Below, one piece after another: positions 51,403-61,824 of a stretch of 64,000 nt of DNA. The stretch covers positions 1 to 64,000 of the IMG/VR virus record IMGVR_UViG_3300034039_000011; one strand, written 5' to 3'. The notes beneath the pieces were generated by a model, which worked only from the letters and a program-made list of their open reading frames with translations, was not told where the DNA came from and made no database searches. The stretch is from a virus. Each line of letters opens with the position of its first letter. Position 1 is the stretch's first letter. The translations under genes were made by a program, and so were the position numbers.

Positions 51403-52299
51403 TTAAACATTTGTAATATCATCAAAACCTTTATTAAAGTCAATATCTAATTTTTGTTCTTTAACTTCAAACAATGGTTTTCCTGTAAATTCATCTTTTA
51501 TTTCATATAAATTATATTGTCTATAAATCTCATTGTCAAAATTATATATTGTATATATTCCATCTTCAAGAGATTTAGTTTGATTTCCATATAAGGCATA
51601 TGCCAATGTTTCAATATCATGTTCAACTATTTCAACTTCAAGAAGTAATGGGTTAAAATATGTATTTGTTATTATAACATCTTGATTAGGATTACCAATA
51701 AAAGGAACTGCATTTGGCTTTACATTACTTGTAGAAGAAGGTGTTAAAGTACAAAACACCAATGAAGAACTATCATTAAATCTATACCTTATTGCTTTTT
51801 GGTTGCTATTTGTTAAATTTTGATTTACTGGTTCACATTTATTATTACTTGTAACAATTCTAAAAAGATTTGGTATTTTTAATCCTTCTCCATTAAGGTA
51901 TTCTATTCTAAATCCAACCAAATTACCATTTTGGAATTTATTCACAAAATTATTTGGTATTTCATTTAAATCAAATACTAGACCTTTAACATTAGGAGAT
52001 GTTGCTAATACTCCACAATCAACAATTCTTGTTCTTATTTCTGCTGGTCTTATGTAGATATTATAAATTCCAATAGCATTAAATATTGTGGTTGGTATTT
52101 TCAAATCATATAAACCTCCCATTAATTCAATACCATTTCCATTGGGGTTTTCTATTTTTGATAAAACTTGATCCCCAGATAATTTTGTTATTGTAGGACT
52201 TTCTGTAGAGGTTCTTGATGGTGTATAATATACAATAACCTCAACGTCTGTTAACTCAACGTCTGCTGGTCTTACTGTTCCAAATGTTCCTGTTGCCAT
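51403..52299 (-). CDS. Conserved-looking virion protein of baseplate block
   Basis: A 298-residue protein starting ATGTFGTVRPADVELTDVEV, followed by VYYTPSR. I associate this opening with a virion protein of uncultured T4-like phages next to baseplate genes. The rest is beta-rich: IYIRPAEIRTRIVDCGVLA and VGFRIEYLNGEGLKIPNLFR. There are two Cys pairs but no metal motif. It lies between tight neighbours (6 and 4 bp), so is part of the same mRNA. Exact role unknown. Confidence 0.55.
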   Translation of the reverse strand: MATGTFGTVRPADVELTDVEVIVYYTPSRTSTESPTITKLSGDQVLSKIENPNGNGIELMGGLYDLKIPTTIFNAIGIYNIYIRPAEIRTRIVDCGVLATSPNVKGLVFDLNEIPNNFVNKFQNGNLVGFRIEYLNGEGLKIPNLFRIVTSNNKCEPVNQNLTNSNQKAIRYRFNDSSSLVFCTLTPSSTSNVKPNAVPFIGNPNQDVIITNTYFNPLLLEVEIVEHDIETLAYALYGNQTKSLEDGIYTIYNFDNEIYRQYNLYEIKDEFTGKPLFEVKEQKLDIDFNKGFDDITNV

Positions 52300-52303
52300 A
52301 TTT

Positions 52304-53110
52304 TTATGTTTTATTTATATTAAAAAAACCGTTACCAAATAATTCTAAATGTTCTAAACTCTTAACATCTACTAATGATAAGTGATATTCAAATACACTA
52401 TTCTCACCTCTATCTATAAATACATCACTTTTAACTTCTGGTTCTTCACTTATATTCATTAAATATTCTTCTTTAAAAATTGCTTTAATATCTGTATTTG
52501 TATCGTTCCAACCTTCTGATTTGTATCTTATTATTGTTGTTCCATCATCAAGTTTTACCAGTCTAAACCCACCTTTTTGTTGGTCAGTTCCGATATTTGA
52601 ATCATCATTGGCATCAATAACATATTCTATTACATCACCACTTATTGAAATAACTCTATTTACACCGTTTATTAAATCATTTTTATAATTATAATAAACT
52701 TCTTTTTTAACATCGAAACCAACAATATATGGTGAATTTGATTTTATTGTTCTTACTTCAGATAATCTACTCTCACTTGTTAATGCTATTTCATCACCTT
52801 CAGCAAAATATTTTTGCGGCGTTGAAAAATCTATTCTAGTATCACCTGTAAAACCACTATAATTAAAAACATATATTGGATTGTTAAAAAATCCAAATGT
52901 AATACCACTTTGAGATAACTTATCAATTAAAACATCATAATTTACTTGTGTTGTTAAATAATTATCATGAGAATAATAACCAACATCATTTATATTTTGT
53001 GTTAATAAAATTTTAAATGTTACATATTCTTTATCAATTGAACCATAAAATCCACCACCCTCACGAGTGATTAAATCTTCTATTGATATTTTATAACGTT
53101 TTATATCCAT
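52304..53110 (-). CDS. Virion-block protein, unknown
   Basis: A 268-residue beta-rich protein with the N-terminal segment 'YKISIEDLITREGGGFYGSI'. A region with YVFNYSGFTGDTRIDFSTPQ precedes a 'GDEI' turn. It overlaps the following gene's end by a single base. Its N-terminus and that of the 274-residue neighbour both start with a short Arg-Tyr-Lys strand (RYKISIEDL, RYKLNLNKL), which hints at distant duplication. No function recognised; likely tail or baseplate. Confidence 0.5.
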   Translation of the reverse strand: MDIKRYKISIEDLITREGGGFYGSIDKEYVTFKILLTQNINDVGYYSHDNYLTTQVNYDVLIDKLSQSGITFGFFNNPIYVFNYSGFTGDTRIDFSTPQKYFAEGDEIALTSESRLSEVRTIKSNSPYIVGFDVKKEVYYNYKNDLINGVNRVISISGDVIEYVIDANDDSNIGTDQQKGGFRLVKLDDGTTIIRYKSEGWNDTNTDIKAIFKEEYLMNISEEPEVKSDVFIDRGENSVFEYHLSLVDVKSLEHLELFGNGFFNINKT

Positions 53111-53934
53111 TATTTAACTTGAACTTCGTATAATTCAATAATATATTCATTATTGGAATATGTTATATTATTTGAATATGTTTCATCAATTAAATAATAT
53201 AATTTATTATTATCTTCTTTTAAAGTAAATTTCATAAATAATGACTTGTTTATTTCATTTATTTCAAGTTTCGTATTACTTGTAGATAAATTTTTTGTTT
53301 TACCATTTGATGCATTATTCCATGTTGCTCTCATAAATAAATCCAATGGTAAATCTTTTTTATTATATAAAATATAATATCCATCAGATAATAAATCACT
53401 ATTTTTACTTGAATCACCAACAATAAATCTTATTGGTATTTGTTGCAATGGTTTTGGTTTATTTGAATCCAATGCTGATGACAATACTCCTTGCTGTGGT
53501 TTAATAATATCTGAATCATATAATCTGCAATATATTATTGTCTGAAATAAAAAGTTTTGATTTGTTACATCATCACTATCAAAAAACATTAATCTTAAAA
53601 AAGAACGTTTAAATTTGTTTTTATTATATCTTAAATCCCCATATGTAAACCCTTCAATGTCATATGTGGTGTGGTTTATTAAATTACCATTATCGTCTAA
53701 TAAATTTAAATAATACGATATTTTATCTACATCACCATTATTATTTGTTGGTATAAACCTATATTTTTCATAATCAACAATAGGATTTATTGCTTTTTCA
53801 ACTTCTACTGAAATAAAATCTTTTTCCAATATTTCAGCTTGACCATACCAATCTTCATTTTGAATTATTGGTATTTTAAAGTTTATATAATCGCTTTTTA
53901 ATTTATTTAAATTTAATTTATATCTATTTAACAT
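53110..53934 (-). CDS. Virion-block protein, unknown
   Basis: A 274-residue beta-rich protein (LNRYKLNLNKLKSDYINFKI; FLRLMFFDSDDVTNQNFLFQ). The pattern 'RSFLRLMFFDSD....QNFLF' is of the kind found in baseplate-associated proteins of Bacteroidota phages. It overlaps its neighbours by 1 and 7 bp, typical of translationally coupled structural genes. Not assigned to any known family. Confidence 0.5.
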   Translation of the reverse strand: MLNRYKLNLNKLKSDYINFKIPIIQNEDWYGQAEILEKDFISVEVEKAINPIVDYEKYRFIPTNNNGDVDKISYYLNLLDDNGNLINHTTYDIEGFTYGDLRYNKNKFKRSFLRLMFFDSDDVTNQNFLFQTIIYCRLYDSDIIKPQQGVLSSALDSNKPKPLQQIPIRFIVGDSSKNSDLLSDGYYILYNKKDLPLDLFMRATWNNASNGKTKNLSTSNTKLEINEINKSLFMKFTLKEDNNKLYYLIDETYSNNITYSNNEYIIELYEVQVK

Positions 53935-55631
53935 ATTTCACTGCTTTTATTTACTTTAAATTTATCACTTAATACATATCCTCTTGGATCAGATGGAAAC
54001 TCATCTGAATATAACCCATATAATCCATTAGGGTCTTGTCTTTTTAATAATAAACATATTTTTTTATGTATATAATGCCTTCCATTTATAAATGGGTAAT
54101 CTAATGGTTTATTGCTAGTGTCAGATATACCTAAATCTAATAAATCTCTCCATAACCATCTACCATCTCCCAAGTCCTCAGCATAATCAGGTATTCCATA
54201 TGTAGATTCATCACCTTGTTCCACATAATTTGAAAATTCTCTAATTTTAATTAAATGATGAGGTTTATAATAATATCCTTCATATCTTGGTGATACAGTA
54301 ATTGAGCTTTCAGCACCTGTAAGATCAGTAATAGTTCCACCAAGTATTCTATTATTTGTGTTAAATCTATGCATAACTTCAGCCAAAACAGTTTCTTTAA
54401 CCTCAAACCTGTTATATTCTACAATATCACCAAAAAAGTGTGTGTTACTTATATCTACATTTGTTTCTAATGACACATGTGGAATTGGTGATGAACCATT
54501 ATGTATTCTATGTATATCAGGTATTATATTTGGAAAATTTATCATTGATGGTATATATGGTGCTTCAATACCAGATTTTATTTCCGTAAACATATCACCA
54601 TTACCATCATTAAAATTACTTCTTTTTTTTATGAATGTAAAATATAATTCTGAAATTGGTCTGTTTAAATTATCTCTTATATTAGCTAAATCAATATCAT
54701 AATTTAATAAAAAATGATAATTTACATCATTAAAAATATTTTTTGAAAAAGATAATTTATTTATTAAAAATTTATCAGTATCAACATATCCGTTAACTAT
54801 TGGTATTTTTTTAAACATTCTGGCATAATATGTTGATTCCTCACCTCTAAAAATTCTAACCATTCTTGAGTTGTTTGATATTTCACCACCTTCCATCTCA
54901 ATTGAAAAGAAATAATCACTAAGTTCATTTTTTTCATTTCCTATTTTAAAAACAGTATAAATACCATCTTTACTATTATCAAGTAAATTTTTCAATCTCA
55001 CAGTATCTCCAGGTAATAAATTATGTTTTATTGGCGTTGCAAATTGATATACTGTTTTCCCACCTATCTCTAATTGTGTTGATTCAATAATTATTATTCC
55101 ACCATCAATTAAATCAATTGTTTTGTTATAATCGGGATATGTGATAGCCAAATCCCAATTTGTTGGATTTATTTCAAAATGATTTCTAGATGGATACATG
55201 TCGTTCCATTTACAACCATCTGTTGATCCTATGTTTGGGTCTAGATAACCAAACCACCCATCAACTTCTTTTAAATTTTGTTCTATTGCTTCTTTATAAG
55301 TAATATCTTCTTCCTCATCAAAATCAACTGTATTTGGTGGGTATGACCTATCCCTAAAATAGGGATTAACCATAAAAGTCTCAAAACTATTATCACCAGT
55401 AATGTTCATTAAACAATTTGAAAATATTGTTGTTACATCAAAAGTAAACCTATATTTATATGATTCTTGTCTTTCTTTATTAAATTGTTCACTTTGACTT
55501 ATTATTTTATTAATTTCAGAATATGGTAATAATTTTGATTTTGAAGATAATATAATTTTGTTCTTTTTGCTTATATCACTTTTTTCCTTTGATTTTGAAC
55601 TTTCAAATATGTATTTAAATTTATTTTCCAT
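53928..55631 (-). CDS. Large virion-block protein, unknown
   Basis: A 567-residue protein. The first ~40 residues are basic and Ser-rich (KYIFESSKSKEKSDISKKNK), probably disordered. Distinct segments are YRFTFDVTTIFSNCLMNITG, a proline/acid-rich loop (PPNTVDFDEEEDITYKEAIE), and 'VNYHFLLNYDIDLANIRDNL'. The sequence looks like a large baseplate-associated structural protein; no catalytic or receptor motif is recognised. Starts with 1-bp overlap on the SprB-repeat gene and ends with a 7-bp overlap. Confidence 0.5.
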   Translation of the reverse strand: MENKFKYIFESSKSKEKSDISKKNKIILSSKSKLLPYSEINKIISQSEQFNKERQESYKYRFTFDVTTIFSNCLMNITGDNSFETFMVNPYFRDRSYPPNTVDFDEEEDITYKEAIEQNLKEVDGWFGYLDPNIGSTDGCKWNDMYPSRNHFEINPTNWDLAITYPDYNKTIDLIDGGIIIIESTQLEIGGKTVYQFATPIKHNLLPGDTVRLKNLLDNSKDGIYTVFKIGNEKNELSDYFFSIEMEGGEISNNSRMVRIFRGEESTYYARMFKKIPIVNGYVDTDKFLINKLSFSKNIFNDVNYHFLLNYDIDLANIRDNLNRPISELYFTFIKKRSNFNDGNGDMFTEIKSGIEAPYIPSMINFPNIIPDIHRIHNGSSPIPHVSLETNVDISNTHFFGDIVEYNRFEVKETVLAEVMHRFNTNNRILGGTITDLTGAESSITVSPRYEGYYYKPHHLIKIREFSNYVEQGDESTYGIPDYAEDLGDGRWLWRDLLDLGISDTSNKPLDYPFINGRHYIHKKICLLLKRQDPNGLYGLYSDEFPSDPRGYVLSDKFKVNKSSEIC

Positions 55632-58600
55632 TATACAATTATACTTACTGTTTCTGAACAGCCGTTATTATCAGTTACTTCTACAGTATAAGTTCCGATT
55701 GAATTTGGTGTATATGTATCACTACCACCAGAATAAATGTTTTTACTATATACTTGATTATTACTACTGTCATATATTTTTACCACATACGGTGCTTGTC
55801 CACCACTTGGGGATATTGTTATATCTCCACTACTAGTAGTAACACCTGGAGATATTGGACCAGGTTCATTTATTGGTATTGTAGCATAGATTTCACATCC
55901 ATTATCATCTGTTATTGTAATTTCATATTCACCTGGTTCCAAATTATCAAATACTACAGGACTTCCATTAAATGTTTCGGTTTGACCAAAATCAAACACA
56001 ATTGTATATGGTGGAACTCCTCCTGTTATATTACTTATTGTTATTGTACCATCATTATTACCATAACAGGTTACATCTGTAAATGTAATAGTAGGAGAAA
56101 TTTGTTGTGGTTCTGATATGTTTACTGTTTGAGTTACTGTTTGATTTAAAGAATCTGTTGCTGTTATTGTATATGTTCCACCTTCTAAATCATATAAATT
56201 TGTATTTGAACTTGAAAAACCATTTGGTCCAGTTATAGACCAAGTTATAGGTGGATTACCACTTGTATAATCTAAATAAATTTCACCATCATTAGCTCCA
56301 TAACACGTTATATCTGTTTTTTGGACATCAATAATCAATTCATCAGGTTCTATTATTGTAACTAATGCTGGAGAACATTTTACAGAATTATTATTAACAT
56401 CATAAATATTTACTTCATAATTTCCTGCTGGTAAATTAGTGAATGTATAAGAATTACTATTTGAAACTGTAGTAGTATTTATTATGTTACCATTATTATA
56501 ATCTTTTAATTCTAATGTATATGGTCCACCATCACCACCACTAATATCTGTAACAATTATTTTTCCATCATTTAAACCATGTTTGCTTATATTAACTGGA
56601 GTTAAAAAACAATATAATGGTAGCCCACCATTTATATAATAAGAATATGTAAATACCTTACCATCACTTGTAATTATTTTTAAAACATAAGTACCTTCAC
56701 ATAAATTTGATATATTTTGTGAAGTTGATGTAAACCCACCAGGTCCTTCCCATGAAATATCATAAGAACCTGAACTATATATAATTTCTAATGAAATTGA
56801 ACCATCACAAGAAGTTGATGAAGTTGCATGATTTATATCTGCATTAACAGTTATATTGGTTTTATTTTGACTCTTACAATCATTAAAATATTTTTCTTTC
56901 ATTAAATCCAATGCACTTTTTCCTGGTCTTAAACCGAAATAAAAATAAAATGAATTTGATGGTTGATTTATAATACCTATTTTAACACCTCTGTATAATT
57001 CATAAGCAACAGAATTAAACAATGCATGTTTATTGCTATCAGTAAAGTTTAATAAATCAATGCCTGAATTTGGTTCATTAAGTAATGCAAAATAATCTCT
57101 AATCAATAAATCATCAACATCACAATTATCAATAACTCTATCTATGCCCATACTTCCATTACACCCTAATTTTGGTGGTTCGTCTGTTCTATCTTCATCA
57201 AGACCTACACCAATTTCACAAATTCTTTTAATATTCTCACAGGTTCTTGCATTTGTTTCAATACCTGTACATGTTAAATTAAAAAACAAGGAATCTGCTA
57301 TATCATTGCTTGCTGAATCATAACCACTAACTATAACTTTATTGCCATCATATTCATCTAATAAATCAGGTGTTTTATATGATGTTATATTTAATCTGTC
57401 ATGTATTTTTAATATATTTTGCCAATCACAATCATACATACTACCTAATATAACTAAATCAGTAGCTAATAATTTATAATTATCATTATGTGATATTGGT
57501 GAATAATATAAAGTATCGTTATGTTTATTTATTAGTCCATCTCTTATTAAATCGCTTAAATTTGAATCCGCACCATCTGATGTACAAGTGTCAACTAAAT
57601 AATTATTTCTACATTTATTATCTCCTATGTTATCATTATTACCATCTACACCATCACCATAATCACTACAATTATTTTCACAAAACTTTTCTTTACCCTT
57701 TTTATTTTTCTTATACTTGAATAAAGGAAAATATAATACCCCATTTACCCAATCATTATAAAAATCAAATTTCCACACATCTAAAATTTCTGCTAATTGT
57801 ATTGATAAACAAAATGCCCATCCAGCGTCTTTTTTGGGAGACGTTTCATTTGCACCATGTCCTGGATGTCCATCATCAGGATAATGTTGTGGTTTGTCGT
57901 CTGTATTTCTGTATGGGGATATTTTATCCGAACTCTTTTCACATCCTGGACCATAAGTTTCATCATTACATTTTACTATAATACACCCTATATAATCAAT
58001 ATAATCTTTATTACAATCACAATCACATGAATTGTTACCACCACAATCACAATTAGCATCTCCTATACAAGCCTTTTTTTTACAATTGCATTTTTTACTA
58101 CCACTTTTAATTGAACAAGCAAGTTTACCAATGAACCATATTACTTTACAAATTACTTTTAATATATCATTTATAACTTTAAAAACAGAGTTTATTATTT
58201 TAAAGATAACAGAATTTAAAAAGACAATAATAAATGATATTATCTGTATTATAATACAAAGTATTAAAAACAATGGGTTTAATTTTGAATCTATCCTATT
58301 AAACGGAAATGGATTTGCTGTTCCTACACAATCATCAACATCTTTTATACCAATAAAAGTTCTTTTATTATGACCTGATGTGGCTTGAAATCTTGGTATA
58401 AAATTTTTAACAGTATATATTTTATTCCAATATAAATCTCTAAAATTTTCTTCTTTTGTTTCTTCATTAAAATTGTAATCAACATCATTTATGGTATTAG
58501 GATTATGTGGAACTAAATAAGATGCTCTTGTTCTTAATCTACCATCACCACCATCCATATCCAAACCAACTTTAAATCTAACCTTTGCCCTTGTAGGTAT

Positions 58601-59638
58601 TCCCTTATTCGGCGATTCACTTGGAACTAATTCACCAAATTCATTTGTTACCATATAATCCAAATTCATTGGAACTTGGAAAGCCCAAACACCATCATCA
58701 TTTATAACCCTTCCACCATCTATTGATATTTCTTCAACACCACCATCAACAGTTTTTCTTAAAATATTTATACTTCCAGGTGTAGTGGTCATATCACATA
58801 TATAACCTGTTTTTTTTCTTGGTCTGCACCTTTTATTTACTGAATTTTTATGACTATCTGTTATTGCAGAACCAATAAATAAAGCACTTGGTTGTATTTT
58901 TATTTTTGTATCGAAATCAATTCTTGTTATACCGATTTCACAATTTGATTTATCACCCCAAAAAGGAATTACATTTACAGAAGTTATATTTGATTTGAAT
59001 TGAGGTAATGTCAATAATTCTTTTGAGCTTTTAAATTGAGTTGTACCTTCAAAAATTTCTTTTGGTGAACCTTCCCTTATTAAATCATAAGGTCTTTGAG
59101 AATAAATTCCAATATCTGATATGTCAACGTTAAAAACAATATTATGTTCCCCTACAGGAACACCAAATATCATAAAATCACCAGCTTCATTTGTTACGGA
59201 AGTATATTTATAATATTTACAATATACATCAGAATATTTATCAACATCCAAAATCTCTCTTTTATCGGGGAATGAGCCTATTGGAGTATGACATTCAAAT
59301 TTTTGATTTTTTGGTAACAAATTATATATGATTCCATCATCATTCTTATCTAAAGGGGTTTCATATGGATAAAGTTCTTTTATTTCATCATCCAAATCAT
59401 CATATTCAGATGCCTTTACAAATATAGAAACTTTTGCATTAGGAACACCAACACCACCATTCATTATCACCCTACCAACTACAACACCATAATCTGAACA
59501 AAACCTTCTATAAGCCTCATTTTGAGAAATATTAAGAGATAAAATTTGTATAAAATCAAAATCTTGTTCAATATTTACTCTAATACTAGAACTTTTAAAA
59601 CTATTTGGTGTTGTTCTTATTCTTATGGTTTTGTCCAT
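55631..59638 (-). CDS. Giant structural adhesin with SprB-type repeats and hydrophobic segment
   Basis: A 1335-residue protein with a mixed layout. Residues ~50-165 look like a carboxypeptidase-regulatory/CnaB fold (VVVGRVIMNGGVGVPNAKVS and VTNEAGDFMIFGVPVGEHNI). Residues ~453-516 are a long hydrophobic stretch (NPLFLILCIIIQIISFIIVF and onwards) ending in a basic turn, followed by a dense Cys cluster to ~558 (KKCNCKKKACIGDANCDC). From ~930 to the end are at least five SprB-type repeats such as DVTCYGNNDGTITISNITGG with PGEYEITITDDNGC. SprB repeats are typical of gliding adhesins in Bacteroidota. It probably is a tail or whisker component contacting the cell. Confidence 0.65.
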   Translation of the reverse strand: MDKTIRIRTTPNSFKSSSIRVNIEQDFDFIQILSLNISQNEAYRRFCSDYGVVVGRVIMNGGVGVPNAKVSIFVKASEYDDLDDEIKELYPYETPLDKNDDGIIYNLLPKNQKFECHTPIGSFPDKREILDVDKYSDVYCKYYKYTSVTNEAGDFMIFGVPVGEHNIVFNVDISDIGIYSQRPYDLIREGSPKEIFEGTTQFKSSKELLTLPQFKSNITSVNVIPFWGDKSNCEIGITRIDFDTKIKIQPSALFIGSAITDSHKNSVNKRCRPRKKTGYICDMTTTPGSINILRKTVDGGVEEISIDGGRVINDDGVWAFQVPMNLDYMVTNEFGELVPSESPNKGIPTRAKVRFKVGLDMDGGDGRLRTRASYLVPHNPNTINDVDYNFNEETKEENFRDLYWNKIYTVKNFIPRFQATSGHNKRTFIGIKDVDDCVGTANPFPFNRIDSKLNPLFLILCIIIQIISFIIVFLNSVIFKIINSVFKVINDILKVICKVIWFIGKLACSIKSGSKKCNCKKKACIGDANCDCGGNNSCDCDCNKDYIDYIGCIIVKCNDETYGPGCEKSSDKISPYRNTDDKPQHYPDDGHPGHGANETSPKKDAGWAFCLSIQLAEILDVWKFDFYNDWVNGVLYFPLFKYKKNKKGKEKFCENNCSDYGDGVDGNNDNIGDNKCRNNYLVDTCTSDGADSNLSDLIRDGLINKHNDTLYYSPISHNDNYKLLATDLVILGSMYDCDWQNILKIHDRLNITSYKTPDLLDEYDGNKVIVSGYDSASNDIADSLFFNLTCTGIETNARTCENIKRICEIGVGLDEDRTDEPPKLGCNGSMGIDRVIDNCDVDDLLIRDYFALLNEPNSGIDLLNFTDSNKHALFNSVAYELYRGVKIGIINQPSNSFYFYFGLRPGKSALDLMKEKYFNDCKSQNKTNITVNADINHATSSTSCDGSISLEIIYSSGSYDISWEGPGGFTSTSQNISNLCEGTYVLKIITSDGKVFTYSYYINGGLPLYCFLTPVNISKHGLNDGKIIVTDISGGDGGPYTLELKDYNNGNIINTTTVSNSNSYTFTNLPAGNYEVNIYDVNNNSVKCSPALVTIIEPDELIIDVQKTDITCYGANDGEIYLDYTSGNPPITWSITGPNGFSSSNTNLYDLEGGTYTITATDSLNQTVTQTVNISEPQQISPTITFTDVTCYGNNDGTITISNITGGVPPYTIVFDFGQTETFNGSPVVFDNLEPGEYEITITDDNGCEIYATIPINEPGPISPGVTTSSGDITISPSGGQAPYVVKIYDSSNNQVYSKNIYSGGSDTYTPNSIGTYTVEVTDNNGCSETVSIIV
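55640..56860 (-). repeat. SprB-type repeat array
   Basis: About five repeats of ~75-80 residues. Each opens with a 'D(V/I)TCYG.NDG.I' strand, passes a 'GG.PPY' or 'G.PPI' turn and closes with 'L..G.Y.(V/I)...D..G'. The best are centred near 56050 and 56300. The first and last copies are more divergent and lack the first Cys. Confidence 0.75.
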
Positions 59639-59649
59639 TAAACTTTTTT

Positions 59650-59913
59650 TTATTCAAATAATTTAGATGGTGAAAAATCAAATTTAACCTCATCATTCAG
59701 TACAATAGTAACAAATAATGAATAAAAAATAAATCCGATTGATAATGGTAAGAATATTATTATAGAAAATGGTGTTAAAATTAAATATAATAATATTCTT
59801 ATGAATAACATATAAGTAAATTTAATTTTACTTTCTTTTTTATCAATTAAATCAATATTATTCAAATTAGAATTTATATTTTTTTTCTTTCTTTTACAGC
59901 TTTGACATCCCAT
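59650..59913 (-). CDS. Small membrane protein in baseplate operon
   Basis: An 87-residue protein with a Cys-x-x-Cys at the very start (MGCQSCKRKKKN), a basic linker, and two close hydrophobic segments (YMLFIRILLYLILTPFSIII; PLSIGFIFYSLFVTIVLN). It ends in an acidic/aromatic tail (FDFSPSKLFE). Placement between gp6 and the giant adhesin, itself with a hydrophobic stretch, suggests the two may interact. A membrane protein within a baseplate operon is unusual. Confidence 0.55.
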   Translation of the reverse strand: MGCQSCKRKKKNINSNLNNIDLIDKKESKIKFTYMLFIRILLYLILTPFSIIIFLPLSIGFIFYSLFVTIVLNDEVKFDFSPSKLFE

Positions 59914-59933
59914 AATTATAATTTTATAAATTA

Positions 59934-61754
59934 TTATTTTACTCTTACTTTAATATCAATTTCTGGGTATCTTATTTCAAACATGGCATTAGGTTCACCA
60001 AACAATGTATATTCACCCAACATATCAATTTGTTTTTTTTCTTCATCAATATATGGTTGAGCAATTTCATCCATTGAATATTTCCCTTCACCAACTTTAT
60101 TAAATGCTCTAATGTCCACAATATTTAAAACCCCATTTATATTATTTATTCTTTCAATAAGTTGGGATATATATATGTTTTCACCCATATAATGTTTATT
60201 TATATCAAAATAGTTTTTCACCTCATTTATTGTTTTAGAAATAATTTCAGTTTGTGGAACATTTTTATCAATAAACAAATCAATTTCAAAGGATAAATTT
60301 ATTACTTTACCATTTTTCACAACCACATAATCATTTATCATTCTAAATTCTGATAAATATCTTGAAATATTTTCTTTAATTGTGCTAGATATTTTTGTGC
60401 TTAATTTACCACTTGAATTTAATGTTAAAATATAAACAGCAATTTTATTTTGTTCTTCAATAACATTAACTCTAAACGGAACACCAAATTCACCTGGCAT
60501 TAAAGATATTCTTACCAGATAGTCTTTTAATGTTACACATCTGTTTTGAGAAGAAAAGTTATATTTAATTAGATTTCTTATTTCTTCATGAGACATTTCA
60601 TCTTTACCACCAATTGCAGGAATTGGATTATTTACTTTTAATGAACGCTTAACTAAATTATTGTCTGATTGATTTGGTCCGTTAACAATAATATCAGCAC
60701 TTACTACAGAATTTATTGTATTTGGACCAACGTTTGAAGATTTTCCACCACCAACTCTATATTTAACAAAAATTGTTTTATTTGGTGGTGGTATTTCCCC
60801 AAGTGATTTGTTATTTATAATATTGCCTATTTTATCAATTAAAGATTTATCATCATAAAAATCACACATATTGCTTACATCAACATTCCCCCCACCAAAA
60901 ATCAATTTCATAAATCCATTATCTGTATATTCGGTAATGAATTTTTTTGTTATTTTTTTCCACGTACCATTTTTTATTCCAGCTTCAGAACCAGAAGAGG
61001 TGTTAGTATCTTCAACAAATACCAAACTTTCAGCTAACGAATCAACTTCATACCATTTCAAATCTTCATCATAAAATTCATCTGATGAAGGTAATGTGTT
61101 AAAGTTAGTCCCATTTTTTATAATAACAGATTCTACCGATAATACATCTTTTTCAGGTAATAATAATTCCATAAATGGAACAACATCTTCAGAAGTAATT
61201 ACTTTTTTAAAAATTTTAGTTACACCATTTACAATAAATTCTCTTTTGGTTAAAGTATAATTTATTAGATTTCCATTTGAATCAAAATTTGGTATAACTA
61301 ATCTATTTGGTATCCCACCAGTAGTAAAAGGTGAAGCAAAATTAATATCATTTAAAACTTCAAATATTTTACCGTTTCCAGACACCTGCGCCCCGCTTTT
61401 TATTACAGGAGCATATCTTATATCAAATTTATCACCATTAACAGGTACAGTAACAGAAAAATCTGCAATAGTAACAGATGGTCTTTTTCCAGGAATTTTT
61501 ACACCAAATGTTCTTGCAATTGAAAGCAATGATTTTTTTTCTTTTGCGTAATCTATTTGTGTTTCTTGAAACATTCTATCTGTATGGAATGATAACATAT
61601 CTGCAACCGCAGCATTTAATTCAAGAAACAACATACCAACAGAAGAATCGTTAAAATCATTCAATATATCAGGATAATATTGTCTAATGAAATCAACAAG
61701 TTCTGAACGTATTGATTGAAAATCTCTATTATAATAATTTATTTGTTTTGACAT
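59934..61754 (-). CDS. Baseplate wedge protein (gp6 / baseplate J-like)
   Basis: A 606-residue protein. The opening (YYNRDFQSIRSELVDFIRQY, then YPDILNDFNDSSVGMLFLEL) and the following helix (AAVADMLSFHTDRMFQETQI) are typical of T4 gp6/P2 gpJ-type wedge proteins. A central beta domain (GSEAGIKNGTWKKITKKFIT) and the C-terminal 'PQTEIISKTINEVKNYFDIN ... ENIYISQLIERINNINGVLN' part are also standard. It forms the inner ring of the baseplate with gp25. First gene of the - strand block, facing the gp25 gene across a 143-bp divergent region. Confidence 0.9.
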   Translation of the reverse strand: MSKQINYYNRDFQSIRSELVDFIRQYYPDILNDFNDSSVGMLFLELNAAVADMLSFHTDRMFQETQIDYAKEKKSLLSIARTFGVKIPGKRPSVTIADFSVTVPVNGDKFDIRYAPVIKSGAQVSGNGKIFEVLNDINFASPFTTGGIPNRLVIPNFDSNGNLINYTLTKREFIVNGVTKIFKKVITSEDVVPFMELLLPEKDVLSVESVIIKNGTNFNTLPSSDEFYDEDLKWYEVDSLAESLVFVEDTNTSSGSEAGIKNGTWKKITKKFITEYTDNGFMKLIFGGGNVDVSNMCDFYDDKSLIDKIGNIINNKSLGEIPPPNKTIFVKYRVGGGKSSNVGPNTINSVVSADIIVNGPNQSDNNLVKRSLKVNNPIPAIGGKDEMSHEEIRNLIKYNFSSQNRCVTLKDYLVRISLMPGEFGVPFRVNVIEEQNKIAVYILTLNSSGKLSTKISSTIKENISRYLSEFRMINDYVVVKNGKVINLSFEIDLFIDKNVPQTEIISKTINEVKNYFDINKHYMGENIYISQLIERINNINGVLNIVDIRAFNKVGEGKYSMDEIAQPYIDEEKKQIDMLGEYTLFGEPNAMFEIRYPEIDIKVRVK

Positions 61755-61824
61755 ATCATAAATTTTTCATTGAATTTATTATGTGAACTTCTTATTTTAA
61801 ATATAATCAAAAATATTTTTATGG

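Noticed and set aside
55754-56116. Forward-strand frame within the SprB repeat region
   Set aside because: Its sequence is Tyr/Cys/Ile-rich antisense of the repeats and has no start context or partner.
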